Under the pieces are notes generated by a model, which saw nothing but the letters and a program-made list of their open reading frames with translations, was not told the DNA's origin and searched no databases. Both the position numbers and the translations under genes were made by a program. DNA of 64,000 bases from assembly GCF_037893015.1 (NCBI RefSeq), contig NC_133666.1, positions 463,006,867-463,070,866 of the forward strand, in the 5' to 3' direction. Positions within the stretch are counted from its first letter, which is position 1. The number at the start of each line of letters is the position of its first letter. Below, piece after piece: positions 42,135-57,339 of the stretch. This DNA is from Macrotis lagotis. Its lineage: Eukaryota > Chordata > Mammalia > Peramelemorphia > Peramelidae.

Positions 42135-42173
<39 letters not shown>
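41994..42173. repeat. Compound microsatellite (copy B)
   Basis: Counterpart of 2547-2727. The hexamer array starts with CCATATAC interruptions, is split by extra TATA, and is followed by a broken TA block. The total length is similar but the internal order differs. Confidence 0.93.
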
Positions 42174-42174
<1 letters not shown>

Positions 42175-43947
42175 TGAGTGATTTCCCATCGTCACAACCC
42201 AGTAAATGTTAGAGGCTGGAATTGAACCCAAGTATTCCTAACTCCAAACTCAGCATGATCCACAATGCCACATAGGCTTCATCGAGGATAGGTTGATTCT
42301 GTTTTAATTCATTTTATTTTGCATCAAAATTTCCTCACATAAATTCAAATTTTGTTGAAAAGAAACTTCATTACTATAGAATATATGCAGGATAAAGTAT
42401 TGTTTATGGCATATGGCATGACCATGTTGATAGTTTATTCACTGATCTGCTTAAGTACAATTAGGACATTTGATATTTTCAAATTAAAATTTGTAAGTTT
42501 TTATAAAAGATAGTCTTTTAGCCTTATTCTTTCTCTGCTGAGTGCTTCTCAGTAAGGCCATCAGCTTCTTTCTAAGGTCTATAGACTCAAAACTGAAAGT
42601 TTGAAGTTTGGAGAGAGCCGAGCCATAACTTTCTGAGAAAATCACATGCAATGTATCCTCAAACATTGCTGGGAAGGTTGCCTTGGGTATGCTCCAGAGA
42701 AAAGATGGCACAGTGGCCTGAGAACAAGCTCTCTAAGGTGTGATCATAGCCATCTGGTAGCTTCCTATTTTAACTAGTTATTCTTGCTAGCTATTGTAAG
42801 ATCACTTGTTTTTATATTGCTAAAGAATTTCAAATGCTAAAGGCACACCTTTAAATTTCAGTACCCTTGGAAGAGCCCTGATTGCCCTGCCCAAGCTACA
42901 GCTCTGTGAGAAATTAAATGATGGTGATATTATAAAGAATAACCCAAGAAAAGATAAAGAAGGTAAAGGGCAAATCAAGAACATAAATCTCTAAGGTTTC
43001 TGAGTCAGTAAAAATAAGTGAAGAATAGATGTCATTGGAAGTCCTTTGAAACCCGAAGTACGGGAGTCAATAGTTTCCTGGAAACTTCTCACTTCTCCCT
43101 TATCTCCTTTTCATCTAAATAATAGTTGACTTCATACAAAATGTAGGAATTTAAGGTTTCTCATTTGATTCTTCCAACAAAGGTGTAAGAAAGTGCTTAC
43201 AGGTATTATTATCCCCATTTTATAGATGAGGAAACTGAGGCTACAGAAAACTAAATGACTTGTCCAGAGTCCTACAGCTAGCAGAGTCTGGTTAGAGAAG
43301 GACTGATCCCATGTTTTCCTCATTCTAAGTTCAATGATTTATCTACCATGCTACATACTAACCTTTGCTTTGGCTCCATTGGTTAATGACTTTTCTCTTC
43401 ATTTACCCTTGAGAATCTGATTTCAACTTCACCCTGGCTTTCTTTATATCCCTTATCACTCCCCTCCTCACTGAATCTTTTGCCAATTCTCTCACTCTTA
43501 TTTTGACCCTGGAGTTGTAGAGATGCTAGCTCACAGCTTGCCCCTCCACTGACAATTTTCAGACCTTGCTTAAAAAAAACACTTTGCTGACATAAAAGAA
43601 AAACACAAACATATCTTTTATGAAACCTGTCCAATTTTACTTTGAAAATCTCATGCTGCATTTCAAATACAGCTTGAGCATAAGTCTAAGCACCAAAACA
43701 AAGTTTTGTTACAAAAGATTTACTGCTCCATGGATGGGGACTTTTAAGGCTCCGTCTGTTCTATAGGATTTTCCACTTAGGGGAATTTGTTGAAACCAGA
43801 TCAGCAAAGCTTTGTTACCAAGAGCCATGCACATGAACATGGAAATATCTTGGTTGAACAGAATCCTGTGTTAAAATGAGATTCTTAAGAAGAAGCTTTT
43901 TAAAAAAAACAAACCTGTGTTCTTTCTACATAATGCTACAGAAGGTG
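42174..43947. other. Copy B counterpart of 2728-4503
   Basis: Contains the 75-codon unrecognised frame (42711 to 42484, minus) and the reverse MIR at 43144-43359. Differences: one extra C near 42200, loss of CTT near 43088, and isolated substitutions. Confidence 0.85.
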
Positions 43948-45134
43948 CTAAAGATAAGAAAAGATGGGAACCTGACTTATGGAGAAACTAATCAAGAAAA
44001 TTCTTTCTGGAAAATTTTCAAAATGACAGAAATATTTTTAAAAAATATGTAAATCCAGGTTTAAAAAAAAGATGCTATAGAGATAAGCATTAAAGTACCA
44101 CTACTCACATCATAGGTGCCATGCTATATAAAGGTCAATATGTAGACCTTTACTAAAAGTAATGTAAATATGGTACCTTGTTCCTAATCATAAGAGATCT
44201 TCAGAGCATTGAGTTAATGGGTTTTACTATTTTTTTCAGCAAATTATATAACCTTTCCCACCTTTCATTTCAGAGGTCTTTTATTTAGATGATTTGGGGG
44301 AGTCAGAGTTTTTTGGATGAAAACCTTGCCTTTTGTGATTTGGGGCAAATCACCTCTATGGTTCAGTTCCTTAATTCTAAAATGAATGAGTTGGACTATA
44401 GCATCTCCAAAGTTCTTTCTAGCACTAAATTCTAGGATCCCATGATAATTAGCTAGTTGGAAATGGAGGACTTCACTGCACTCATTAATTAGGGAGAATT
44501 AAGTTTAATCATTAGATTAATATCCAACGCCTCTATATTTGCAAAGCTCTTTGTCATCCCTAAATCAAATTGCTCTGTATCCTTGTGGAAAAGGTCAAAC
44601 TTAAGAGTCAAACTTTCTAGATGAAGACACAGAGATTAAATGTCTTATGAAGAAAGTCAATATTAGCAATGGGATTTGAACTCAGGATGTTTTTGTGGTT
44701 TTACCTTCATTTTCAAAGAGGACCAATAAAATTACAAGGTAATATCTTGCCTTAAAAATGAATTCTATTGGGGTGGTTAGGTGGTACAGTGGATAGAACA
44801 CCATCCCTGGATTCAGGAGTACCTGAGTTCAAATCCAACCTCAGACACTTAATAATTACCTAGCTGTGTGGCCTTGGGCACACATTTGTTTTGCAAAAAC
44901 CTAAAAAAAAAATGAATTGTATTTAAATTGCACAAAGTTGTCAGCCTTACTCTCTCTTTCTGCATCATTGAAGTTCAGTGGCAAGACAAAAGTCAGGATG
45001 ACTAAAGATAAGAAAAGATGGGGACCTGATTTATGGGTAAACTAATCAAGAAAATCCTTTTTCTGGAAAATTTTCAAATTGACAGAATTTTTTTTTTAAA
45101 AAATCTGTAAATCAGGTAAAAAAAAAAAGATGCT
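43948..45134. repeat. Copy B of the local direct repeat and enclosed SINEs
   Basis: Units at 43948-44076 and 45002-45134 enclose the MIR-type SINE (44306-44449) and the short SINE (44770-44908). The 15-base loss near 44334 is the largest non-repeat indel noticed between copies. Confidence 0.85.
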
Positions 45135-48100
45135 GACCTGGGAGTCTTCCATGTCTGAACCAGCTCTAAAAACTCCACAGTGCCTACTTCAAGTGCTTTT
45201 TTGGCTGTTGGAACAGATTGTTTTCATCTGTGCATTTCATGGGAGAGAGGTTGGGAAGGGAAGGCAGTCTTCACCTTATTGGTGACAACTCACTAACTCA
45301 CCATTGGTTTTCTGACCTGTCAGTTCCCCTCAACCTGGGGAATTCATCCTGCCTGTCTGCTGAGATGGTTTTACCGGATGTGGCTGTCATAAATGCAATA
45401 CCTTTTTGGATTCACAGGTGAGTGGACAATGTTAGACAGACACTAAATTAGATGAGTAGCTCTGAAAAGGGATCAGTATGCCCTCACACTGGAGGTGCTA
45501 GTCCTCCTTGAATACCCACCCATATACCCTTGAACTAAGAATATCTATCATGTCTATGACTGAATGCTATGGTCTTATTCAAGCAAAACTCATACCGACA
45601 ATCTGAATAATGGACTTCACTGGGAACTGTGACTGCCAAGTCAGGCTCATAAATTATATTTTAGTAGGATATTATATGTTGGTCCTGCTAAAGAGGCAAA
45701 TATCAATCTTTCTTACTATTTGTACTTAAGAATAAACTGGAAAGCTAATCTAATCATTGACAGAAATAATCTCATAAAGAAGTTGGAATTCAAAAAATAT
45801 TTTAAAAAGAAGTAGAAATTCAGCTTGGGGTTTCAATGAGGGTACTGAATCAATCACATCATCTCTCTTGTCTGACTCAAACCCAGTCATGGATCTCCTG
45901 TACAGCAAGCCCTTACAATTGACTAAGCAGGTTCCATTTGAACCCCATGAGTAATGAGACATTCATTCTGTTCCAAGGCAGAATATTCCATTTTGAGACT
46001 GTTCAGTTTTCCCTTAGATGTGCCTCAAATCTGCTTCTCTCTGATATCTGTTGATCACTTCCAGTTTAGAGCTCCATGACCTCTTCACTGTGTCATTTTT
46101 AAAAGACAACTTTTAGGTCATCTGACTTCCTCCCAGTTCCTTCAAGTAAAAATTGGATACTTTAGGAATATGTTTGGAGGAGATTCCTGTTCTGCTTTGA
46201 CTTGAGCTTGATCCTTTGTGAAATCCCTTCTAATGATGAGATTCTGTGATTCAATTGAGGATTGTGTGGCATGGTTTGGAATCCCCTTCACTTTATTCCA
46301 GGTGCTCTCCAGATTGTCTTTTGGGGGGGGTAGCTTTTTGGGGAAGGAGTTTCTAGGAATTGCTGCCTTCACATTGCCATCTTGGCTCCACCCCCCAACC
46401 CTTGTCTTTTTTTTTTAATTGGATGAAAGATGAAGAACTTACAATGTTTAACTCAGATCAGCTCCATTTGACACCTTAGAGAAGCCCATAGTCACAAAAA
46501 TCACTGTCAGAAGCAGGACCTAAATCCAGTTTTTCTGACTCGACAGCCTATTTCCTATCCATTAAACCATATCACCTCTACCTTTTCAATATACTTTCAA
46601 AAATGTGGTTCCTAGAACTGAAAATAATACTATAGATATCTTCTAAGGCAAAATGCATTAAAAATATTGCTTTCCTAAAGTGCCATAGTGGACAGAGAGC
46701 ATGGGCTTGGACTTAGGAAAACCTGAGTACAAAGGCAGTCTCAGATATGTACCAGTTTTGTGAATCGGGAAAGGATATTTAACAGCTGTTTACCTGGGTT
46801 TCATCTATAGTTGGGCATAATAAAAGCACCTACCTCCTAGGGTTGCTGTATAGCTCAAATGAGATATTTATAAAGCACATAGAACTGTGTTGGACACACC
46901 TCTGACCCTTCCTTAAAGTAATCTGACATCATGTTAGCTTATCAAGTTTCCATGCCATACTGTTGACCAGAAATTTGAAGTTCTCAGATTTGCTAGATCT
47001 TTTTTATATAAAATGTTGTTTAGTCATATCCTCTCCATCCTGAACTTACAGGGTAAATTGTTTGAATTCAAGAATCAAACATAATATTTATTCCTACTGA
47101 GTTTCTTTTTAGATTTGACCAACATATTAGTCTATAGAGATCTTGACCAATTTAGAGGTTTATATTGTAGAGTGAAAAGGAGTTCTCTGTCTCTCTTATG
47201 AATAGTACTATGCATCACATCATAAGGGCCAAAACTAAGGTCAGGTTCATTTTTTCAGGAGGATTTATTTTAATGTGAAAGTTAATACATTCTATTAGGA
47301 CCTGGTCACAAGAGCCTTTCACAATGATTGCAAAGAGAGTTTATTGGGCGTTTAGTATTCCAGGCTACATTGATGCCACTGTTTGTTAGAGTTTGGTATA
47401 AAGGAACCAAATGAGGAAAACATCAACAACAACAGCATCCCAGTCATCAAGAAACTTGTCATCAGCTTGAAATTTCATTTAAAAGTAATTTGTTCCCCAT
47501 TCTTCTGGCAAATAGATGAAAAACATACAGACAATGTGAGACATTGTACTAAAAATCATTTGCTAAAGGTTATAAAAGGGCTAAAAGAATTCAAATGGTG
47601 AAACTTCCCAGAATGCAATTATATTACTAAGTCCTATTTGTGCCTTTCTTTTTTGCTTCCAAAGAAAGAAAGAAAGAACTTAGTGTACACCACTGTAGGT
47701 ACTCGAGCTATAATTTTTGCAATGAAATATCATGAACTGTGTCATGGTATAGAGGCATTTAATTAGAGCAATTTAACACATTGTAACTCACCAATGATTT
47801 TGCATTCAGTATTTTGAAACAGCTGAGTTTTCAAAATGGGGAGATTTGTTCACCACTAAATATCAATGAGCCTCTGCAGCTGTGCAGCCACTCAGATCTG
47901 GCTTTGCATATGTAGCGTAATGACTCTTTAGGAACTTGAAAAACCACTGAAACAGTAGCAGAGAGAAAACTAACTAACAAGTGGTCTAAATCAACTTTGA
48001 AAATAAGCATCAGTCTTTATATCCTAGGCTTAATACTAGGTTTCATATCCTAGTAGTCCTAAAGTAAATTGAACAGTGGGCTAGAAAATAATTTAATGTG

Positions 48101-49068
48101 TCCCCATTTTTTGTTTAGTTTTCAAGAATGACTAAGTCATTATATTTCTTTTTTTAATCATGCTATTATTGATGCTTTACTGTACTAGGTCTAGCGTCAA
48201 GAAGACTTGAGTTCAAAGTACTGAGCATAGTGCCTGTCACTTACTAAGTACTCCATAAATGTTAGTGAATATTATTTTTTTATATTACTTGTTTCCTAAC
48301 AAATATCTTTCCCTTTCTGACCCAACTATCTCCCTATCTTTCCTTTATATTTCCTTAAAAATGTTTTAAAAAAGAGCAGTTTGAAATGACATCAAAAATG
48401 TCTGGTTGCATATATGCAATGTTCAACATTTCTTTTCCCTTCTGCCAAAAAAAGGTGGGTGAGTATTAAGTGTTTTTATTTTAGTCTTCTCTACACTAAA
48501 CCTGATCATAATAACATCATTTTTTAAAATATATATCTATATTTTTCCACCGTTGCCATTGCTTTATCGCTCAAGCGAGTCTATATTTTTTGGGGGGAGG
48601 GGGGTATTTTGTTTACTCTTAAACAAGAATAGTTTATTAATGTATAAAAACATTATTTGTACAAAATGAGAATAAATAAACATTAAATTAATAATAGACT
48701 TATAAAAATATAAAATAAAACATACAGAAAATATCAGACAGAAAAAATTAGAATGTTAAATTTATTATTATACTCTTTTAAAAATGCTAAATAGAATAAA
48801 CATTCAGTTTCATACACAAAAAATATATATATAGTAGTTATTTTGCATATTATTCTGGTTCTGCTTACTTCACTCTGCATCAGTTTATGTCTTCCCTCTC
48901 TAAATATATCATTTCTGTCATTTCATAGGAGGTAGTACCATTCCATAGACTTCATATTTCATGATTTATTCACCTTTCCCCTATCAGTAGCTCCTATTTT
49001 GTTTCTAGCTCTTTGCTGCCACAAAATGTACTGGCATAAATATTTTAGTATATATTAATCCTTTTCTT
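45135..49068. other. Copy B counterpart of 5705-9635
   Basis: Holds the possible splice-flanked segment (45324-45417), L1 5' scrap (46310-46395), MIR pieces (46472-46577, 46671-46903) and the candidate conserved block (47672-48012). From 45135 to about 48045 almost no substitutions relative to copy A were noticed, fewer than elsewhere. Confidence 0.8.
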
Positions 49069-49072
49069 TCTA

Positions 49073-52000
49073 CAGCACTTAACAGTGCTGACCACAACTC
49101 CTTTCATAATCTTCTATCTTTTCTTGACTTCTGTGACATCACACTTTTAAATTTCCCTTCCAACCTCTATACTGTTTCTTCTCTTCCACCTTTCCTTGCT
49201 CTTCTCTTTCTCTTACTACTCCTTCTTTGTCTGCTTTAGTGGTTTCTTTTACTCATCTTCACCCTTAAATTTAAGTATTCCATAATGGTCTGTTGGGTCT
49301 CCTATCTTCTCTCCATTCAACCATCTCAACTCTCTCCCCAAACCTTGATCTTATTGGATTTTAAGTACCTCTCCAAATGTAAATTAGCAAATATTGGGTG
49401 GTTCAGGGCAAGACTAGGTAGCATAATGGATAGTATGTTGAGCCTGGAGTCAGGAAGACTCATCTTCATGAATTCAAATCTAACCCCAGACTTGGGCAAG
49501 AGTAACTCTGTTTGCCTCAATTTCTTATCTTTAAAAAGAGATGGAGAAGAAAATGAAAAACCACTCCAATAGTTTTTCCAGGAAAATCTCAAATGGGGTC
49601 ATGAAGAGTCAGATGAGACTGAAAAATAACAGCAACAACTGCAATTTATAGTTTTTAAAAATTGCCTAGGGATACTGAAAAATTAAATGACCTATCCAAG
49701 AACCAAACAAGAGAAATCAGAAATGAATCTTGAACTCGGACCCTCTCAACATTGAAATAGACTCTTTATCTGCTTGCTTTTGCCAATAGGCACCCCAAAA
49801 ATGTTCATTGGACTTAATGACATTGTACTGAATTGAATCAAAATCACTTCAAAAGTCTAGAAATGAGATAATATTCATAAAGCACTTTGTAAACCTTGAA
49901 GTAAATTATAAATAGGATCTATTATTATTATTGTTATTATTATTTCCCAACTTTTGCTCCTTTTTTCTTCAAGCCATCCTTCATACTAATGTCAGACTAA
50001 TCAGTCTAATACCCAGCTATAAACATCTACTTTTATGCTAGAAACTTTTAATGGGTCCTTTTTACTGACTCTATAAAATCCATTTCCCTTACTGGACAAT
50101 ATACTCTTTAAGATCAGTGACCTTTATCTTTTTTTTGTCTTATTATGTTCTTCTGGAGGACCTATGATCCTTAGATTGTCTTTGTGTATCTTGTCTTTGA
50201 GTTCAATATGTTTTACTTACATTGTGAGAATATTTTCTTTTAAATTTATTGATTTTTATTTCAATTCTTCTAGATTATCTTTTACTTCTATGTAAAGTAC
50301 ACATTTTAATTTTTTCTTTGAGTTTTCTTTTTCCTGTAATCTTGGGTTATCTCAGCCTCTCCCAGTACCCCCCCCCTCCATTTTTCCTATCATTCACTTT
50401 CTAACTCCTTCCTCTCTGATTGTGATTTCCTTGGGGGCTGGATTGCAAAGCATTTTAGCCTCGTCCCCAACTTGATGATTCACAGTTCCCAGTCTAAAGT
50501 CTAACCTAATTTATTTTTAAGTCAGAACTGACCCTAAGTGGATACTGCTCTTTCCTTTAGGCTTCATTGAGTGCTGTACAGCTCTTACACTGGCAATTCA
50601 GAACTATACATTGCTGATGCTACAAGTTCTTTACCTAACTCCAAACACTGCTTGTACTATAGAGTTGTTAGATTAGCATAAGACTCAAAGACATGACTGG
50701 TTTATCTAGGACATACATGTATTAACTATGAGAGTCAGAATTTGATTCTAGTTTTTCTGATTCCAAATTCATACATTTTCCATTGAAACAAAATTATTAT
50801 CTGTATCTGAATGGTATAATTCAACATCATAATGGAATTCTTATTGGGATTCTAGATGGATTAGTACAATCCCACACTCAGAAACCTTGCTGAGTTTCCT
50901 CTCTGTCTTATTCCTTTTTCTTGTCTCTTTGTCTCCATCTCTTCTTCTCTCACCATTTCTCTATATCTGTCTTCCCCCATCCTCTACTATTTCTTGATAA
51001 TGCCCAGTAACTAAATTTTCACTATGTTTTATCTCATTAGAAAATATCTTGGCCAAGTTGCTTGACCTTTCTAGGTCTCAGTTACCTTGTTTCTAAAATG
51101 GAGTTGAAATTAAATGACTTTTAAAGCCCTTTCTAGATCTATTATTCTAATATATTATTTTTATATGAGTTTCTTCTTCCCATTACTTCCCTATCTCCAG
51201 AATGTTGAATCTGGTTCTTTTGCCATGTTCTGTCCTTTGTTAACTTTCTCACTTATGAGAGTTCCTTTTAAATTAAAGCCAGTCTTTTTCTAGGAAAAGG
51301 AGAGATGAATGCAGGAAGGAATGAAAGCCTGGCCTATTTCTGGTTGAGAAGGAAGGCATTTAGTTCCTTCCACAGACCATTAATATTTCATTTTTCAGAA
51401 GAAAATTGAACTGCACTTCTATACAAGTCAGTCATCCTCTTGCTTTCCTCCTTCATATAGTCCTACTGGAGAATGGTGATAGTGGAGAATGAATCTCAGG
51501 CAGCCTGGGTTGAAGCAGAGCATTGCCAACTTCTTCACATTTTAGTATGACAGAAATCCTAAGGTGTTAAGAAATAGGTGAAAACAGACTATTTAGATAT
51601 TCATTTAAAGAATTGACAAAACTGACATTGGTTCTAAGGCATCATATGGGTTCTTGCACTGATAAGTTTTAAAAATTAGGATAAGTAATGCAATCCCATG
51701 CACTTACTTCATATAATTTTGAGAGAAAAATCCAAAATATACTGCAAGTTGAGGAGTTTCTCTAACAATGCCCATATGACACAAATACACAAATTAAGCT
51801 CCCATTTTTTGGCATAAAAGACTTCGATCCTATAACCTTCATACATATTTAACTTGAGTTGACTTCAATTGATTACAAAATATCTTCAACCCCATTTAAC
51901 TTGCCTCTGTTGTGCCAAGAACATAAAAATGAGAGTTGAGACTGGAAGCAATGTGACTGTAAAATGGGCTTTAAAAAGAGTCTGGAAGAGTGTAATGTTC

Positions 52001-52345
52001 ATTCTAGTTATGATTTTCAAAGAAGCATCTGGAATACTGTAATAGTTATTATTTGTCATGTGGAAGCCACAAGAGAAATATTCCCACCTAGCAGTAGTGT
52101 CATGATTTTGTTCTAACCTGTGCCAGAAAATTTTTTTTATGGTGTTGTAACTCCCCCTTATTCATTTCACCCTATATGGATTGCACTACTCTTTCTTATC
52201 CATTGGAAGCCCCTTTATTCCTCCCCTCTGTAGAAATGGTTTTCCTTTCAAAGGCCTCAGAAAAAATAATAAGAAACTTAAGTGGCCAAGACTCCACTTC
52301 TCACAAGGGTACCAGTTCTTCACACAGCCTCCTTCAGGAAAAGAT

Positions 52346-52347
<2 letters not shown>
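49073..52347. other. Copy B counterpart of 9640-12912
   Basis: L2 (49073-49393), MAR1-like SINE (49411-49639), MIR scraps (49663-49943, 51044-51154). Several substitutions, for example GGGTGG for GAGTGG near 49396 just before the MAR1-like SINE. Confidence 0.8.
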
Positions 52348-52407
<60 letters not shown>

Positions 52408-52420
52408 ATGTGTGTGTGAG
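52348..52420. repeat. (CT)n-(TG)n microsatellite (copy B)
   Basis: Longer CT run and shortened TG tract compared with 12913-12998. Confidence 0.95.
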
Positions 52421-52914
52421 AAATTATTTTTAAAAATGAATCAATAATCCTCTTTCATTTGTTCTGACCCTCCACAGCCAGGAACTTTGATGGCAAAATA
52501 TGCTGCAGTTGTAAAATTGATTCTACCTTCACCCCCACCAAAATCTTTAGTAGGTTGCCCTATTTTCTCTGTTGAATTTTGGGTAATGACACTTACACAC
52601 TTAGATCAGCAAGGTGATAGTTAAGTACATTTATCATAGTTAAATGACAAAGTAAATAGTAAAGTAAATACAGTTTTCAGAAATGGAAATTGGGTGATCA
52701 GGTATAAATAATCCTGAGAAGAAAATGGGATGGGAAAAGGGAGGAAGAAAATAGAGTTTCAGCAGTTTTTCTGAGCTATTATGAACAGTTCCAACAATCC
52801 AGCATCAATTCCATGTCTCTTGTGCATACATGGATCACACTATTCTTGTCCTATAGATAAGTGCTAAGGATTTTGACACTAGCATATCCCTTCATAGTTC
52901 ATTAAACTTATTCT

Positions 52915-55900
52915 CTTTCTCCCCTCCCTCTTACCAATCTCTTTCCTCTTTCAAACTGTCTTTTTTTCTATTCATAGGTTAATAACCTTGAAATTATCCT
53001 CATCTCCTCACTATTTCTCACACCCTATTTATCCAGTCAGTTGTCATATTTTACCATTTTTACCTCTACCACATGTCATCCATATGACCCTCTTCTCTAC
53101 CCAAATGGCAACTATCTTAGTTAAGATCACAATGCAGAGGCATTAGATTATATAGTCTTCTAACTGGTCTCCTTGCCTCAAGTATCTCTTCACCCAATCC
53201 ATCCGAGATGTGACTGCAAAGTAGATTTCTTGAGGGTAGATTAGATCATGTCATTCAAAAACTCCAGGAGTTGCCTATTACTTTTAAAGAAAAGGTATTG
53301 GGGCATCTAGGTGCTACAGTAGATAGCCACTGGCCTTAGAATCAAGAAGATGGGATCTTGAATCCAACCTCAGACACTTGATGCTTGCTAGCTATGTGAC
53401 CTTGGGTAAAACATTAAACCTGATCCCCCAGCATCCATGGCCATCTTCAGTCATTCTGATTCACATCTGGCCAATGGACCAGATGACTCTGGAGGAGAAA
53501 GTGAGGCTGGGATTTAGCACAATCCCCTTCATTTAAATTCAATTCATCTGTTTCTCATGGCATCTCTTCCCTGAAGTTATGGTCTTCTTCAAAAATAAAA
53601 AAAACATCCAAGTATCAACCCCTTTAATTGACTTTTGAATCCGTTATAATCTGGCCTCAATCTTCTAGCCTCATTGGGCATTAATCACTTGCCTGCAACT
53701 CAATGATCCACCAAATTAGCCTCTTTCCCTCATATTGAACATTCCATCTCTCCTCTCTTTCTTTTTTCCTTGGCTATCCACCCATGCCTAGAAGGCACTC
53801 CCTCCTCTCTTCTATCTCATAGAATCCCTCTCTGCCATCCAGGCACATATAGCTGAAGCCCTCCCTTTCTACCTGACTACTTTTTGATTACCTGACTTCC
53901 CCAACCTGACTGCTAGTGCCTCCCTCTCAAATTTCTTTGTATTTAATTACTTGGTATATATTTATTTATATATATATATTCTGTATCCACTTATATAAAT
54001 GCTTATTATCTCTTTTATTAAAATAAGAGGTTTTGGAATAGAGATAGTTTCAATCTTTGAGTTTATTTCCTAGTCCTAGCACAGTAATTGGAACAGTAAG
54101 TTAAGTGATTGTTAATTGATTAATATTACCATAGATTCAGAGTTTTTTAAAGACCTTAAAGAAAATAAGTATTTATAACCACTACATTACTACTACAATG
54201 AAGAATTGTAAAATGCTTCTACTGAACCATAATCATCTATTACTGTATCTCTCATCACTGGGTTTTTGTGACACTGTTCTCTCTTGGTTCTCCTACCTCT
54301 GATTATTCCTTCTCAATCTGTTGTGTTGAATCATACATCTCCCTGTCAGTATACCCCAAGGCCTTATCCTGGGCTTTCTTATTTTTCTACTCTCTTTCTT
54401 GGAGATTCCATAAGCTCTTATGGGTTCACTTATCATTTCTAAATTGATAACTGTTTGATCTATGTATACAAACTTCATCTGTCTTCTGAGCTCCAGTCCA
54501 AACTCAGCACATTCAAACATATCCAAAACTGATCATTATATTTTATCTAAAACACACTCTTAATATTTCTATTTCTGCTGAGCGTACCACCATTCTTTTA
54601 GTCATCCAGATTCAAGCTCTTTAGGTTTTTGCAAGGCAATGTGGGGTTAAGTGGCTTGCCCAAGGTCACACAGCTACATAATTATTAAGTGTCTGAGACC
54701 AGATTTGAACCCAGGTACTCCTGACTCCAGGGCCAGTGCTTTATCCACTGCACCACCTAGCCGCCTCAAGATTCAAACTCTTAAAGTCATTCTGAATTCC
54801 TTTTCTCTCATACCCATATCTAGTCAGTTGTAAAGTTTTATTGATTCTAGGTCCACATCTCTCCCTTGGCCACTCCCCAGTTCAAATCATGTCCTCTTGA
54901 TTAGATATGGTAAGAACCTATTCTTCCTGCCTCATGTTTCTCCCCTCTCCAATGATCCTCCACATAGTTGCCAAATTGAGAATTCCAAAGAATCCTTCTG
55001 ATGTCAACAATGAGTCAGTCAACAAACATTTTAAAGTGCCTACTATGCAACAAGCTCTATGCTCAAGAGGTTATGATGGCTTCTAATTGGCTTTATTGTT
55101 GTTTAAGTCATTCTTTCAGTTATGACTAGTGAGACCCCATTTGGGATTTCTTGACAAAGATAATGAAGTGGTTTTCCATTTCCTTCTCCAACTCATTTAC
55201 AGATGAGGAAAAAAGAGGCAAGCAAGGTTGAGTGACTTACCCAGGGTAAAACAACTAGTAAGTGTCTGAGTCTTGATTTGAACTCAGGAAAATGAACTTT
55301 CCTGACTCCAGTTCTGACACTTTATCCATTGTGCCACCTAACTGCCTTTAGAATAAATCAGAATCTTTTTTGTTTGATGTTTAAAGCTCTTCATGGTCTG
55401 TTCATCCACCATTTGACATTTTTTTTTAACAGGAAGGAACCAAGTATTTATTAAGTGCCAACTGTATTGCTCTAAACACTTTACTAAGATTACATACATC
55501 TAATCCTCACAGCAAAACACATTATTCACCTTCTTATACTCTATGATCCAGTCAAACTGGCCTGTTTGCTAGCCTTCATATGCAGCAATCTTTCATCCAG
55601 TTCTGGGTTCCATGTGTACCTCTGTTCTTTGGGCCTGGAATTCACTCTTCTATTATCTCCATTTTATAGAATGCCTATCTTCCTTCAAAGCTCAGGTCTA
55701 AGACCATTTGCTACATGAGACCTTTTCTGATTCCCTCTTCCCACCAGCAGTTAATTTGTATTTTATTTAAATGTATTTTGAATATGATTCTATGTGTACC
55801 TGCCTATGATGCTTATATGTGTCCCTCCTCTGACATGTATTGAGTGTGATACTTTGATGGACTTTACGATTTTTATTCTAGAAGTTTCCTTAGTGTCTGG

Positions 55901-56403
55901 GACTCTCATCTCTCAACCTAATCAGTTCCCTTTTTCCTTCATTTTGTGGAGAAGACCAAGTCAGCCATGCTTCATTATTGTTGATTTGTTTTCAGTCATG
56001 TCTAACTTTTCGTGTCCCCATTTGGAGTTTTCTTGTCAAAGATACTGAAATGGTTTGACATTCTCTTCTCTAGCTCATTTTACATATGAGGAACCTGAGG
56101 CAGGGTTAAGTGAGTTGCCCAGGGTCACACAGCTGTGTTTAATTCCTCTACTAACTCTTTATCAGGAATTTGTCACCAGATTCCTTCAATGGGACCTTCC
56201 CCACAACTCCCTTTGTGAGTTCCTTGAGAGCAAGGACTATTTCAATTTTGTCTCTGCATCCCAACATGGACCATAGTGTGTGGTACATAGTAAACTTCAA
56301 AACTCCTTGTTTATTGATTAAAGTTTGCATCTTCTCTAGCACTTAACACAGTGGTCTGCACACACTAGGTGCTTAATATAACTGTTTTGATTTACTGACT
56401 TGT
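52915..56403 (+). repeat. L2 region with nested SINEs (copy B)
   Basis: Counterpart of 13500-16988 at a constant offset of 39415: L2 at 52915-53290, 53615-53980, 54265-54607, 54769-55015, 55365-55765 and 56155-56403. SINEs at 53297-53595 (plus), 54622-54768, 55095-55350 and 55975-56140 (minus). The long stretch without indels shows how close the copies are outside simple repeats. Confidence 0.85.
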
Positions 56404-56936
56404 TGAGATGTGACTTTGTTCCCTGTTGGTTCTTATCCTTCCTTTACAATAAATAGTGGATCAAAGTTTGATGTCCCATTCCCTCCTTTTGATCAATAAG
56501 TCATCTATATTTTATTGGCATCTTCCTCTGCAAGATGAATTTTTTCCAAGCTGCTACACACATTTCTTATCTTAGTTTTATTTTAGACCTATACTTCTTA
56601 AGGCGTCTCCTTCAATGAATTAAGACTTTAATGAACATTTTAAATTAGAGATAAAACATCTTTAAACCAATCACAAAGGTGGCCATCCAAAGCACTAGCT
56701 TTGATATAGTACTCTGTTAATTACATGAACCCAGTTCCCTCTCTTTAGAAATTTAGAATTTACTGTTCTAATTGTCAAGGTTGCTCCAGGATGGAGTTGG
56801 TCTTGCTCTTCTCAGAATCTAAACTCATGAATTCTCAAACTTCTGGAATAGAACAAATGATTTGAAGCTGAGCGTTACAAAGAGAACTTAAAAATAATTT
56901 AATTCAAATTTTTATTGTTATTATTTTGTTGATAAG

Positions 56937-57302
56937 TGTAAAGCAAGGCATATTGGGCTAAATGTGAATGCCATATATGGGTAAGGATGTGAATTCCCTT
57001 AATGCAACTTGTTTCTGTCTTAAGATTTATTTAACCCTCAAAATTGGCCTGGTGCAATCTTTGGTCTATGTCCCTATAAATGTCCTGCCCTGTGGGCAGA
57101 GAGGGTGAATTTGGCAACTTGGGGACTGCAGATACTTGCAGCAGTGCATTGATTTGTAGGCAGATATATGTATGGATGTGTAGTCCCTATACCCCCTAAA
57201 AACCCTCTGCCTCCACAGTTACAAAATAAACTGTGTGAATCTGCTCCCCTGGACTTTCCAACATTCCTTTGGTTTGTCTGAATCCCTGAACCTACTGTTA
57301 CA
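56937..57302 (+). mobile_element. Probable solo LTR (copy B)
   Basis: Counterpart of 17522-17887; same TGTAA/TTACA ends, TATA-like and AATAAA sites. One substitution noticed (GAGGGTG for GAGGTTG, near 57105). Confidence 0.5.
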
Positions 57303-57339
57303 AAAAAGCTCCCATCATAAAATTATTTATGCCCATTTC